NCBI GenBank assembly: GCA_963665085.2
Contig: CAXXXS010000001.1
Coordinates: 3,410,001-3,474,000 of the forward strand
Origin: G963665085 sp963665085
GTDB lineage: Bacteria > Bacteroidota > Bacteroidia > Bacteroidales > JAAAOM01
Length of the DNA: 64,000 nt
Reading direction: 5' to 3'
Notes under the pieces: model-generated
Told to the model about the DNA's origin: nothing
The model's database searches: none
What the model saw: only the letters and a program-made list of their open reading frames with translations
Translations under genes and position numbers: made by a program
Shown: one piece after another, positions 27,709-36,307 of the stretch
How positions within the stretch are numbered: the stretch's first letter is position 1
How the letters are laid out: every line of letters begins with the position of its first letter

Positions 27709-29445
27709 ATGAAAAAAATTGACACGGTTAAAATCCAACACTTCAAAGCATTTCAAACGGAGGAAGAATTTAATTTCAGAAGCAAACACGTTTTGGCTTA
27801 TGGAAATAATGGTTCCGGTAAGTCATCCTTATTTTGGGCTTTATATACCTTTTTGCAAAGCAGTATTAAAACCAATGATGATGAAGTAAAGAAATACTTT
27901 TCAGATTTTGTTGAAAGTAACAGGGCAACCCATCAAACACTCAAAAATATTTATGCAACAACTGATAAAGAGCCACACATAAAGTTAATTATCAATGAGG
28001 GTAACGGAAATTCAAAGACCTATCAAATTGGTAATTCAAATCCGGGAACCAGACCTGAAAATAATGGTAACGACACTACAATTCAGGAACTGAACTTAGC
28101 AAGCGATTTCATAAACTATAAATTGCTACATAATTTTTACCGTGCCACTCACCGTCAGGAAATAAACCTTTGGCAGGTTTTTGAAAGGGATATTTTCCCT
28201 TTCTTAACCGAGGGAACAAAAAACTGGTTGGATATTATAAAAGAAAAAACAACCGATATTCCACGACGTAATGGAGGTTCGGCTCGTAGTGGTCATGCAC
28301 GGTCACATTTTGATACAGCACTGGAAGCTTTAAATCAAAACATCGAAGACAAACTTTCCGAAATTGCAAATACCGCCAATGACTTTATGAAAAAACACTT
28401 CTTTAATAAAAAAGATGTGTTAAAAGTTGAACTTAAATTTTTGAAAAAATTCAGCTTCGACCTTGTAAAAAGGAAGATTTGGAAGGAAAACCATGAAGCA
28501 TTAAGATTGGATTCTTTAAAAATTGGCTTGGTAGTTAAACTAAAAAGAAATGGCTCTGAGAATTGGGACACACTACAACGTGTTCAATCATTCCTGAATG
28601 AATCACAGCTCACAAAAATTGCCATAGGCATACGTATCGGTGCTTTGAGAAGCCGTGTTCAGTCAACAGACTTCAAGATTTTAGTGCTTGACGATATGTT
28701 AATTAGCCTTGATATGTCAAACCGAATGGATATTATCAGGGTGTTGTTAAATACAGATAATGACCCTGAACTTGAACAAATATTTGGAGGATTTCAGAAA
28801 ATTATACTTACGCATGATTTAGGTTTTTATGAATTGGTGAAACGATATACATCAGCACATGACTGGGAATATTTTAAATTTCACTCGTCAGATAAACTTT
28901 ACGAAGCTCCAATTATTCGCAAGGACAAATCTCGACTCGAAAAAGCAGAATCGTTTTTAGTTGATGGTGAATACGATGCTTGTGGCAATGAATTAAGAAA
29001 AGAAACGGAAGCTGTTCTTGATAAATACTTGAAAGGTTTAAATATGGCAGCAGATGGTGAATTTGAACCACTAATGAATAAATTGAATAAGGCTTTAAAT
29101 CAGCTAACAGAAACCAAGAGACGAGATTTTACCAAGGCTATCTCCAATCGGGGCATGAGTAAGGAACTCATAGAAAAACTAAAGACAGATTTTGAGAATG
29201 ATGCAACTTTAGAGCTAGCAGAAAAAGGAAAATTGCGTGGTTTAAAGAATGACCTGACTAATTATGTAATAAAACAAATAGACCTTCGGAATGATTCCGA
29301 AAATTTAATTAATGAAGCCAAGGATATTCTTAAACGCATAATGAATCCTGCATCACATTCTTCTTTTGAACCTTTATATGAGGCTGAATTAAGAAAAGCA
29401 ATTAATGGTGTTGTTGCATTAAAAGAAAAATTAGAAAGCACCTAA
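27709..29445 (+). CDS. SMC/RecF-like AAA ATPase, last gene of the defence island, 578 aa
   Basis: Starts 'IDTVKIQHFKAFQTEEEFNF', the typical opening of RecF/AAA_23 ATPases. Walker A 'YGNNGSGKSS' is near residue 35 and Walker B 'ILVLDDMLISLD' near 325, followed by 'IILTHDLGFYELV'. The C-terminal 200 residues are helical. An SMC-like ATPase beside a PLD-SNF2 helicase and a methyltransferase suggests a DNA-sensing component of the same system. One base separates it from the methyltransferase fragment. Confidence 0.75.
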   Translation: MKKIDTVKIQHFKAFQTEEEFNFRSKHVLAYGNNGSGKSSLFWALYTFLQSSIKTNDDEVKKYFSDFVESNRATHQTLKNIYATTDKEPHIKLIINEGNGNSKTYQIGNSNPGTRPENNGNDTTIQELNLASDFINYKLLHNFYRATHRQEINLWQVFERDIFPFLTEGTKNWLDIIKEKTTDIPRRNGGSARSGHARSHFDTALEALNQNIEDKLSEIANTANDFMKKHFFNKKDVLKVELKFLKKFSFDLVKRKIWKENHEALRLDSLKIGLVVKLKRNGSENWDTLQRVQSFLNESQLTKIAIGIRIGALRSRVQSTDFKILVLDDMLISLDMSNRMDIIRVLLNTDNDPELEQIFGGFQKIILTHDLGFYELVKRYTSAHDWEYFKFHSSDKLYEAPIIRKDKSRLEKAESFLVDGEYDACGNELRKETEAVLDKYLKGLNMAADGEFEPLMNKLNKALNQLTETKRRDFTKAISNRGMSKELIEKLKTDFENDATLELAEKGKLRGLKNDLTNYVIKQIDLRNDSENLINEAKDILKRIMNPASHSSFEPLYEAELRKAINGVVALKEKLEST

Positions 29446-29499
29446 CTCTTTTATTTCTATCTTAGCAACGCTAATCGTCAAGGGTATAATTATAGAATT

Positions 29500-29856
29500 A
29501 TGCCCAATTATTTTGATTATACTCTGTATTTAAGCCCGTTTCGGTGGCTTAATCTTGTTTTATTACCGTTTTTAATTTTAATATTAGTTGCCATTTCAGG
29601 CAAAAGGTATCGCTATACCCCTGCTTTTCATCAAAGCATACTAAACCCTTCCAATCATTGTCTCCAAAATCAGCCATTTTCCCCAAAGCAGGTTCGATAT
29701 ACCCTGAATAATCTCAAAAGCAAGCCATATATAAACAAAAGCCATAAAAAGACTGGAAAAGCAATCGTAAAGCTCTTGATACACCTGCTTTTCTCCATGT
29801 TTTTATGGCTTTTTTTTGTGCTTTCCTATTTGCTAACCCAACTTTTCAGCTTATGA
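29500..29856 (+). CDS. Possible small membrane protein, 118 aa
   Basis: Two hydrophobic segments ('WLNLVLLPFLILILVAIS' and 'LLIHLLFSMFLWLFFVLSYLL') flank a basic polar loop. Its stop overlaps the next ATG in an ATGA arrangement, which supports a real, translationally coupled gene. I recognise no family and the codon usage is not distinctive. Confidence 0.4.
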   Translation: MPNYFDYTLYLSPFRWLNLVLLPFLILILVAISGKRYRYTPAFHQSILNPSNHCLQNQPFSPKQVRYTLNNLKSKPYINKSHKKTGKAIVKLLIHLLFSMFLWLFFVLSYLLTQLFSL

Positions 29857-30089
29857 AGTTTCGCAGAACCATACTCAAACAGGAATTGGCGGTAAAGCTG
29901 TTTCCCGACTGCCAATCGGTAGTGGCAGCCATGCAGATGCTACGCAAAGAAATCAGGCGTACCCCCAAGCTCAAACAACGGCTTTTCGACAACGACTGTA
30001 ATCCACGCTTGCATTATTTCAACCATCGGCAATTGGAAATACTGCTGGAACATTTCAGCATCACCGAAGATGAATTTCATAAATTATAA
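29853..30089 (+). CDS. DUF4248-like small protein, 78 aa
   Basis: 'RRTILKQELAVKLFPDCQSVVAAMQMLRKEIRRTPKLKQRL' and 'RLHYFNHRQLEILLEHFSI' fit the pattern of DUF4248, small proteins typical of Bacteroidota and often in mobile elements. The function is unknown. I chose the ATG at 29853, which overlaps the upstream stop. The J-domain gene follows after 10 bp. Confidence 0.6.
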   Translation: MKFRRTILKQELAVKLFPDCQSVVAAMQMLRKEIRRTPKLKQRLFDNDCNPRLHYFNHRQLEILLEHFSITEDEFHKL

Positions 30090-30099
30090 TATCAGTACA

Positions 30100-30450
30100 A
30101 TGACTTATTTTCAAAACATTACGGATTTTGAACAGGCAAAGCTTCGATACCGAGAGCTTGCAAAACAGTTACACCCCGACAAAGGCGGTTCAGATACAGA
30201 ATTTCAAAAGATGCAGGAAGAATATAAAAACCTGCTGATTCAATTGCAAAACGGAAAGAAAGCAGTCAGCCATCCAACAAATAGTCAGGAAAACGATTTG
30301 TTGGGTGAGCTGGGCAAATTGGCAAAGGTGCTTATCCGCAAGCAAGTTCCGCAGACCTACCTCAAAAAGAAAATGCAAACCACACAATCACCATTGGAAA
30401 AAGGTTTGTTCTCACATTTGGTCAACTTTTTGGATAATCTGCCCAAATGA
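30100..30450 (+). CDS. J-domain (DnaJ-like) protein, 116 aa
   Basis: 'QAKLRYRELAKQLHPDKGGSDTEFQKMQEEYKNLL' is a J domain with the essential HPD motif (residues about 27-29). No Gly/Phe-rich or zinc-finger region follows, only about 60 residues of helical tail. It would recruit and stimulate host DnaK. Placed just ahead of the virion block, it may help fold or assemble capsid proteins, as co-chaperones do in several phages. Confidence 0.8.
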   Translation: MTYFQNITDFEQAKLRYRELAKQLHPDKGGSDTEFQKMQEEYKNLLIQLQNGKKAVSHPTNSQENDLLGELGKLAKVLIRKQVPQTYLKKKMQTTQSPLEKGLFSHLVNFLDNLPK

Positions 30451-30551
30451 GCTTGTAAATCCGTCTTTATAAAAACTTATAAAATAATCTGCAATCCGCT
30501 ACAATTCAATACATACCGCCTCCTTTTCCGCTTGCCTAAGTTTGTTTCATC

Positions 30552-33011
30552 ATGGAAGCAAACACAAAGAAAATATTAGGAACATTAGCCGTTATCGCAG
30601 CCATAGGCGGTGGCTTTATCCTGATTAAAAAAGGCAGAAAACTCCTGTCAGGTGCAAAAATGAATTTTGCCCTGCTGGGGTTTCGCATTCATAAACTCAA
30701 CTTACAAGAGGTACAGTTTGCCGTTAAGCTACGGTGCTATAATCCTACCAATGCACCTATTAGCATTGCTGTTAACCAGGTAGTCGCAAAATACAAAGGC
30801 TCTGATATTGCCTTTTCATCTCCCGATATAAAAGGTTTGACCATCCCGGCAGGCAAATCCCAAGAACCTGAAATTGTTTTCCAAGTGCCTTACCTGAACC
30901 TCATGGGCAAAGGCTTGAACATGGCTGTATTATCAAATACTGCACAGCTAAAAGCTGATATGAGTTTCACGCTTACCATCAGCATCAACGGGGAAACCAT
31001 TACCACAACGCAAAATTTAACAGATGAAGATATGAGCGGATTAGCAATAGGACAACTAGGCATTGTATCCGGCCCTAGAGATACCAAAGACGGAAGAAAG
31101 TACAACCAGCTTATAAAACGTGCCGAAGGCAAAGAAGTGTTTGTCAAAAATGGCAATGTATTGGAAACAGTCGAGGGCTGTATCAATATCATTGCTGAAC
31201 ATTACCGTGAAGTTGAAGACCTTGCCAAAGGATTACAGGCTGATTCATTAAAAGAAACCTGTCGGAATATATTCAACTTTGCGTATTCCTATCTGCAATA
31301 CCAAAAGGATGAAGACGGCACGGAACAATTAAGAACACCTGCCCGAAGCTGGCTCGATGGTCAGATAAAGTACAAGCAACAAGGTAAATCATCGTCAGGC
31401 ATCGACTGTGACGATTACAGTATTTTTGTCGGTTCAATCCTGAAATGTTTAGGCATACCGTTTAAGCTCCGCATTACCAAATATGACGGCAAAGGATATT
31501 TTCAGCACATCTATGTGTATGTACCTGCTATTGGCGACAGCGAAGATGAAATAATCATTGACCCGGTTTTGTCAAAGTTCGATTACCAAAAGCCGTACAG
31601 TTTTGAGAAATCAGACTTCAATATGTCTCCGCTTCAATTGGTAGCAGGTATTCACGGCATTGACGGGGTAACAGGAACAACAAGTTTGGGCTTGCCAATC
31701 TACGCCCTTTCGGGTATTGATATGGCAGGTGGCAGAATGCTTACCAATGACCATGATGAAATGATGGCTATCATTTCAGGAATCGACTTTGAGGAAACCA
31801 TGAACGGGTTTGGAAATCCTGATGATGACATGTTAAAATATCTTACCCGTACCCGTGACTTCCTGCTTAAAAACAAGGACAATAAGGATAAAATGTCCCA
31901 TATCCAGAACCCCGACCAATTCATCAGTATGATTGACCAGGCTATCAAGTTTTGGAATACTCCTGAACGTGACAAGGTGTTGGACAAGCTTGCCGATATT
32001 GAAGAAAAACTAGCTGAAAAAGGCTTTATTAAATACGATTCCGAAGCCATTCAAGGGTTAGCTGAATTGGATGAGATATTAGATGAAATTGAAGGTCTTG
32101 GCAGGAGCAAAAAGCGGAAAGGCAGGTTCTTTAGAGCAATAAAGAGTGTTGGCAAGAAAGTAGGTAAAGTTGCCAAAAAGGTTGTTAAGGCTATCGTTAA
32201 GTTCAACCCTTTGTCTATCGCCATTCGAGGGGGATTGTTAGCAGCCTTACGCCTTAACATGTTCGGAATTGCAAAGAAACTGCAATACGCTTACCTGCCG
32301 GACGAATTTGCCTCAAAACACAATATCGACCCACAAAAGCTGGCTGACCTAAAAAAACGACATGCCAAGGTAAAAAAGCTGTTTAAGGGCTTGCAGGGCA
32401 AAGAGGAAAACCTGAGAAAAGCAATCCTAAAAGGAGCAAAACAGAAAAGCCCGGACTTTTCACTTAAAGGCATGGAGGGAATTATCGGGGAACTTCAAGC
32501 CCTTGAATCTATTGGTGCATTGGCTGAGTTGGGCAATTTAGGTGCAGTTGCAACCGCAGCATCAGTAAGTGCAGCAAGCGGTGTATTGGCAAAAATAAGC
32601 AGTTGGCTTAAACCTGTAAAAAACATCTTCTCAAAGATTAAGAACAAGGTAGCTTCACGCAGTCAATCTGCACCGCAATCCTTTGATGCCGGCTCACAAT
32701 CCTATGCAGAGCCAACCATGTTTCAGGCATCATCACCTAATATGTCTGTACCTGCCTCATTCCCGTCAAGCAACACACAGAGCTATGTAACACAGCAAGC
32801 TCCGACAAACATGGCTCGTACTCCTACATCATCATCCCCTCAAAAGAAATTGGGCAAAGGTGCAAAAATCGGCATCGGCATCGGTGTCGCTGCATTAATC
32901 GGAACAGGTGCATACTTCCTTTTCCGCAAAAAGGACAGCAGAGCAAAGCCAGGTGCGAAAGCTGATTCCGGTACGCCCAAAAAGTCGCTTGGCAGAATAG
33001 AACTTAGTTAA
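30552..33011 (+). CDS. Membrane-anchored LEA/transglutaminase-like putative virion protein, 819 aa
   Basis: An N-terminal transmembrane helix (about 8-26) is followed by a WHy/LEA-type beta domain ('VQFAVKLRCYNPTNAPISI', 35-150). A transglutaminase-like domain has Cys in 'GIDCDDYS' (about 285), His in 'FQHIYVYVP' (about 318) and Asp in 'IIDPVL' (about 336). A long helical, basic region ('KKRKGRFFRAIKSVGKKVGK') follows, with a second membrane helix near 770-790. It is the first gene of the putative structural block. The C-H-D triad suggests a protease or crosslinking activity on virion or envelope. Two membrane helices suit a lipid-containing particle. The virion assignment is inference. Confidence 0.55.
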   Translation: MEANTKKILGTLAVIAAIGGGFILIKKGRKLLSGAKMNFALLGFRIHKLNLQEVQFAVKLRCYNPTNAPISIAVNQVVAKYKGSDIAFSSPDIKGLTIPAGKSQEPEIVFQVPYLNLMGKGLNMAVLSNTAQLKADMSFTLTISINGETITTTQNLTDEDMSGLAIGQLGIVSGPRDTKDGRKYNQLIKRAEGKEVFVKNGNVLETVEGCINIIAEHYREVEDLAKGLQADSLKETCRNIFNFAYSYLQYQKDEDGTEQLRTPARSWLDGQIKYKQQGKSSSGIDCDDYSIFVGSILKCLGIPFKLRITKYDGKGYFQHIYVYVPAIGDSEDEIIIDPVLSKFDYQKPYSFEKSDFNMSPLQLVAGIHGIDGVTGTTSLGLPIYALSGIDMAGGRMLTNDHDEMMAIISGIDFEETMNGFGNPDDDMLKYLTRTRDFLLKNKDNKDKMSHIQNPDQFISMIDQAIKFWNTPERDKVLDKLADIEEKLAEKGFIKYDSEAIQGLAELDEILDEIEGLGRSKKRKGRFFRAIKSVGKKVGKVAKKVVKAIVKFNPLSIAIRGGLLAALRLNMFGIAKKLQYAYLPDEFASKHNIDPQKLADLKKRHAKVKKLFKGLQGKEENLRKAILKGAKQKSPDFSLKGMEGIIGELQALESIGALAELGNLGAVATAASVSAASGVLAKISSWLKPVKNIFSKIKNKVASRSQSAPQSFDAGSQSYAEPTMFQASSPNMSVPASFPSSNTQSYVTQQAPTNMARTPTSSSPQKKLGKGAKIGIGIGVAALIGTGAYFLFRKKDSRAKPGAKADSGTPKKSLGRIELS

Positions 33012-33035
33012 TAACAGCTATAAATTTTAATCAAA

Positions 33036-33689
33036 ATGGCAGTAAAGAAAACAAGAACACCTACTAGCACTAGGTCACAGAAGATTGATTTTATGAAAGC
33101 TACCAACAACATCGGTAAACCCATTGCTGCCGTAGCAGGGTTTGCAGTTGGGAAATTTGCTTTAAAGAAACTCACCAAAAGCCCGACCGTCTCAGGTCTG
33201 CTCGGCACAGATATGAAAGATTACCTGGTTCCGGCAGCAGTTACAATGGGCGGACTTATCGGCACTCAGTTCACTAAGAACGAGTACATCAAACTTGCTA
33301 TGGTCGGTGCAGCAGGTGCAGGTGTAGAAGCAATGGTCAAAAAAGCCACAGGCAAAACCATTCTTCAAGGATTAGAGGGATTAATCGGTGACGATGAAAG
33401 CTCTGATTGGGATGATGTAAACGGGCTTCGTGCATTGAACCCGATTACCCAGCAGCTTCCGGCAGCCGATATTGACATCGAAAGGGAAATACAGCGTTCG
33501 GTTTCAGGCGTGACTGATTTCAGCATGTCAGACGAACCCGTTGGAACAGCGGCTGACTATTCCATGTCGGACGAACCTGTGGGAACAGCCGAATATGATG
33601 ATGAATCGGAAGTTGTCGGTGCGGTGAACAACCTGAACCCTGACAGCATCGACTTTGACATCTTTTCGGGTGATATGATGGAATCATAA
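33036..33689 (+). CDS. Glycine/alanine-rich putative membrane virion protein, 217 aa
   Basis: A hydrophobic, small-residue-rich core ('IAAVAGFAVGKFAL', 'LVPAAVTMGGLIGTQF', 'LAMVGAAGAGVEAMV') suggests two or three membrane or peripheral helices. The acidic tail carries a duplicated peptide (SMSDEPVGTA twice, about residues 165-192). It lies between the transglutaminase-like protein and the candidate capsid protein, with short gaps and good codon usage. No known family. Confidence 0.5.
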   Translation: MAVKKTRTPTSTRSQKIDFMKATNNIGKPIAAVAGFAVGKFALKKLTKSPTVSGLLGTDMKDYLVPAAVTMGGLIGTQFTKNEYIKLAMVGAAGAGVEAMVKKATGKTILQGLEGLIGDDESSDWDDVNGLRALNPITQQLPAADIDIEREIQRSVSGVTDFSMSDEPVGTAADYSMSDEPVGTAEYDDESEVVGAVNNLNPDSIDFDIFSGDMMES

Positions 33690-33746
33690 CACAGTCCTGC
33701 AATACAGATAATCAATTTATTAATAACACAAAAAATGTAAACAATC

Positions 33747-34589
33747 ATGGCAGACATTAATGAGCAAAATGATTTGTACCCTTCAATGGAAGAAATTGAA
33801 GGTTTGGAAGTAGCCATTCTCAATAAGGAAGAGGATGCTTTGGAGAGAGAAGAAGACCAGGACGATGCGGTCGAAGGCATTGGTGACTTGGGTAGAGCAA
33901 GGCGTAAGCAGAAACGCAGAAACCGCAGGGTAAAGCGTAGCGTTGGTCGCAAGAATGCGGTTCGCAGGTCTTACAATGCAGGTGCAAAAAGTACCGCAGT
34001 AAAAACCGGGCTTACCCGTGATTTGACATCGAAAGGGCAGTTTGAATTACGCCGTCAGCAGTTGCCACCGGAAATTCAGAAAGCCCTGAAAGATGCCCGT
34101 ATGCAGACTGTGGATGCAGCCATCTATACGGTAAAAACCATTAAGGACAAATCTGATATTGACCTTATGGAAGCATCGGACGACAAGAAAACGGGACGTA
34201 CCAACCTGAACCGTGCCCAGCTTGATTCAGGTAAATACTTCTTGTTAACCGACATCGTATTGGAATACGCTCACGGTTCATCGGAAGATGACAGCGACCC
34301 TGCTGATTTTGCATTCGGACAGTTTGCGTTTCCTCCGCAAATCATCAACGGCACTTTCGAGATGACGTTAGGAACTAAAGTAATCGTTCCTGAAATCTCA
34401 TGTGCGGTGTTTGATGACAGCGATACCACAAAACGCAAGTTTCTGTACAAACTTGCCAATCCGAAGTGGCTGAAACCGTCAATGGATATTACCCCGAAAC
34501 TGAACATGCCCAAGGCAGTTGCAGGCGACAAGGTGTTCCATCCGGCAGTTAAAATCACGCTTATTGGTACAATGACCGAGAAAGCATAG
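33747..34589 (+). CDS. Candidate major capsid protein, 280 aa
   Basis: An acidic N-terminal 45 residues lead to a strongly basic arm ('GRARRKQKRRNRRVKRSVGRKN', 47-68), then a beta-rich domain: 'SGKYFLLTDIVLEYAHG', 'NGTFEMTLGTKVIVPEIS', 'KWLKPSMDITPKLNMP' and 'HPAVKITLIGTM'. A basic arm followed by a compact beta-sandwich fits a small jelly-roll capsid protein. The next gene (130 aa) is also beta-rich, recalling the two small jelly-roll proteins of P23-77-type viruses, but I cannot show homology. A hairpin after the gene (34684) could boost its relative level. Capsid identity is inference. Confidence 0.45.
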   Translation: MADINEQNDLYPSMEEIEGLEVAILNKEEDALEREEDQDDAVEGIGDLGRARRKQKRRNRRVKRSVGRKNAVRRSYNAGAKSTAVKTGLTRDLTSKGQFELRRQQLPPEIQKALKDARMQTVDAAIYTVKTIKDKSDIDLMEASDDKKTGRTNLNRAQLDSGKYFLLTDIVLEYAHGSSEDDSDPADFAFGQFAFPPQIINGTFEMTLGTKVIVPEISCAVFDDSDTTKRKFLYKLANPKWLKPSMDITPKLNMPKAVAGDKVFHPAVKITLIGTMTEKA

Positions 34590-34683
34590 GCACTCTTTAT
34601 TCAGCCGTCTGCACAGAGAGCAAAACCATACTAAACGCAAGGCTCAGTCAAGACCGCTGAATGCTGAAATCCATAAACATAAC

Positions 34684-34710
34684 GGGGTGGTATATCTGCC
34701 ACCCCTGTTT
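34684..34710 (+). terminator. Hairpin after the candidate capsid gene
   Basis: ggggtgg (34684-34690) pairs perfectly with ccacccc (34699-34705) across an 8-nt loop, followed by tgttt. It probably gives partial termination or protects the 3' end of the upstream mRNA, leaving the capsid candidate over-expressed relative to later genes. Confidence 0.5.
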
Positions 34711-34729
34711 ATTTAAAGCACTTACCAAA

Positions 34730-35122
34730 ATGGAAACGCAAGAAAATAATATTAAGAAACTGCAAGTGGTAAAGTTCGAGGTCAAGAAAGGTCAGACCTA
34801 CGAATTTAACGGCAACACCAAAACAGAGCATGACAGGATTAAAGGGATATTCTTACGCCTTTCCAATCCCCAAGCCCTGCAAGGTGCAACGCTCCGTGTC
34901 TGGATTGATGATACCGAAATCATTCCCGATGATACCGAAGTGGCTCTGCTCCACCACAACGATGACATGTCAATCAAAGACGTGACTTTTCCTGTGGATG
35001 AGAAAGCAAAGAACAGTCCGGTACGAATCATTTACAAAGACGACAGTGAAAACCTTGCCGTAGCCGACAGCTACCATGTACGGGTTTACCTGCTTGCCGA
35101 AGTGGTCAAAAAGAAATCGTAA
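34730..35122 (+). CDS. Small beta-rich putative virion protein, 130 aa
   Basis: Nearly all beta by inspection: 'LQVVKFEVKKGQTYEFNG', 'RIKGIFLRLS', 'ATLRVWIDDTEI', 'DMSIKDVTFPV', 'PVRIIYKD' and 'YHVRVYLLAEVV' give about eight strands, the number expected of a single jelly roll. I use the ATG at 34730 because the longer frame starts upstream in the hairpin. With the 280-aa protein it could form the capsid shell or a vertex. No recognised family. Confidence 0.45.
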   Translation: METQENNIKKLQVVKFEVKKGQTYEFNGNTKTEHDRIKGIFLRLSNPQALQGATLRVWIDDTEIIPDDTEVALLHHNDDMSIKDVTFPVDEKAKNSPVRIIYKDDSENLAVADSYHVRVYLLAEVVKKKS

Positions 35123-35128
35123 TCAGCC

Positions 35129-35905
35129 ATGAAAAGATATTTTGTAATTACTCACCAGTCAAGCAATAACGAGCATCTGAATGTTCAGGACTTGCTCCCT
35201 GCTTCCTGCAAGCTGATAACAGGCATTGCGGTAAATGCCATTGTCAAACAGGAAACAGAAACGGAAGATACAGTTGTTGACCTTTCCTTTCCAAAGCACC
35301 TGATTACAGGGCTGCTCCAACAGGAAAGCATCATCAGCCTGTTCTATTCCTACATGCGGACACGTTCCGATGAAGCGGAAAGCAGGGCGTTTTTTGAAAG
35401 CGATGTACTGCCTGAGATTGTGAATGTGTTAAGCACTAGCATCGTTTATTCATGCCTTGGCGGTGATGAGCAACAATATCTGAATGAAAGCATTGCAGAA
35501 CTGTTCAATACACAGTTTGCCGATTACCTGTACAACGAAATAGGTCTGTATGAAAAGGGCAAAAATATGACCAACCTTGCTTTTTCTGACCTGATTGCAC
35601 AGCAAACGTTGGTTTTTGCCTACCTGCATAAATCCGATGTGTTTTTCAGGATAAGGAAAGCATACAAACAGCCCGAACCTTACGAATGCGGTAATATCAG
35701 CCTGCTTGTAAACGGTAACAGCTTCCTTTTAAGGGACTATGTTCTTATTGCCAACCGAAAGGTAAAGAACATCAACAAAGAGCTTATCCCGTTCCACGAA
35801 CCGCTTGAAGTGAACAGCAATATCCATACGGTATTCAAGAGCAACAAAAACAGCGAGAATCACACCCTGACCATAAGAATATACTTTGAATATGAACACA
35901 AGTGA
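35129..35905 (+). CDS. Putative virion/assembly protein, 258 aa
   Basis: The first half is helical and the last third beta-rich ('GNISLLVNGNSFLLRDYVLI', 'SENHTLTIRIYFEYEHK'). Six bases separate it from the 130-aa gene, and its end overlaps the following gene by 14 bp, so it belongs to the same operon. No family is recognised. A minor capsid or spike-base role is a guess from position and beta content. Confidence 0.5.
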   Translation: MKRYFVITHQSSNNEHLNVQDLLPASCKLITGIAVNAIVKQETETEDTVVDLSFPKHLITGLLQQESIISLFYSYMRTRSDEAESRAFFESDVLPEIVNVLSTSIVYSCLGGDEQQYLNESIAELFNTQFADYLYNEIGLYEKGKNMTNLAFSDLIAQQTLVFAYLHKSDVFFRIRKAYKQPEPYECGNISLLVNGNSFLLRDYVLIANRKVKNINKELIPFHEPLEVNSNIHTVFKSNKNSENHTLTIRIYFEYEHK

Positions 35906-36257
35906 ACTGCTGCATACCATTGCCAAAGACCGCATTGCCGGGCTGAGAACCATAGACAGCTATCAGCTAAAGCCGATGGTGGTTCAGATTACAAAACAGG
36001 ATATGCCCCTGGACCTGAAAAACGATATGTGGATTCTAAACACACAGCGTTTGCCTAATCATATTGACAAGATTGAAATGGTAAGCAGCGACAATGTGTT
36101 TACCGCAACACCCGAAGAATACGATTTTATGGATGAGTACCGATACCAGGTATTCACCGATTACATCGACATCAAAACTGAAACGGGGAATTTTCAGCCG
36201 TACCGATTGGAGTTCGTCAAGATTATTCCCCACCGAAACCCACAAAGTGGGGATTGA
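35892..36257 (+). CDS. Hypothetical protein of the virion block, 121 aa
   Basis: Mixed alpha/beta, soluble, acidic. 'QLKPMVVQITKQDMPLDLKNDMWILN' and 'FQPYRLEFVKIIPHR' look like strands. Start taken at ATG 35892, inside the end of the preceding gene. An upstream TTG is less likely. No recognisable family. Tight coupling suggests it works with the 258-aa protein. Confidence 0.5.
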   Translation: MNTSELLHTIAKDRIAGLRTIDSYQLKPMVVQITKQDMPLDLKNDMWILNTQRLPNHIDKIEMVSSDNVFTATPEEYDFMDEYRYQVFTDYIDIKTETGNFQPYRLEFVKIIPHRNPQSGD

Positions 36258-36307
36258 GAAGTGAAAACTATCAGCACCAGCAACGAAATAAAAATAAATA
36301 CAGCACC

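Noticed and set aside
30537..30544. taagttt-g as a -7 promoter element for the 819-aa gene
   Set aside because: It lies 8 bp before the ATG with no -33 element at the right distance, so it is probably chance.
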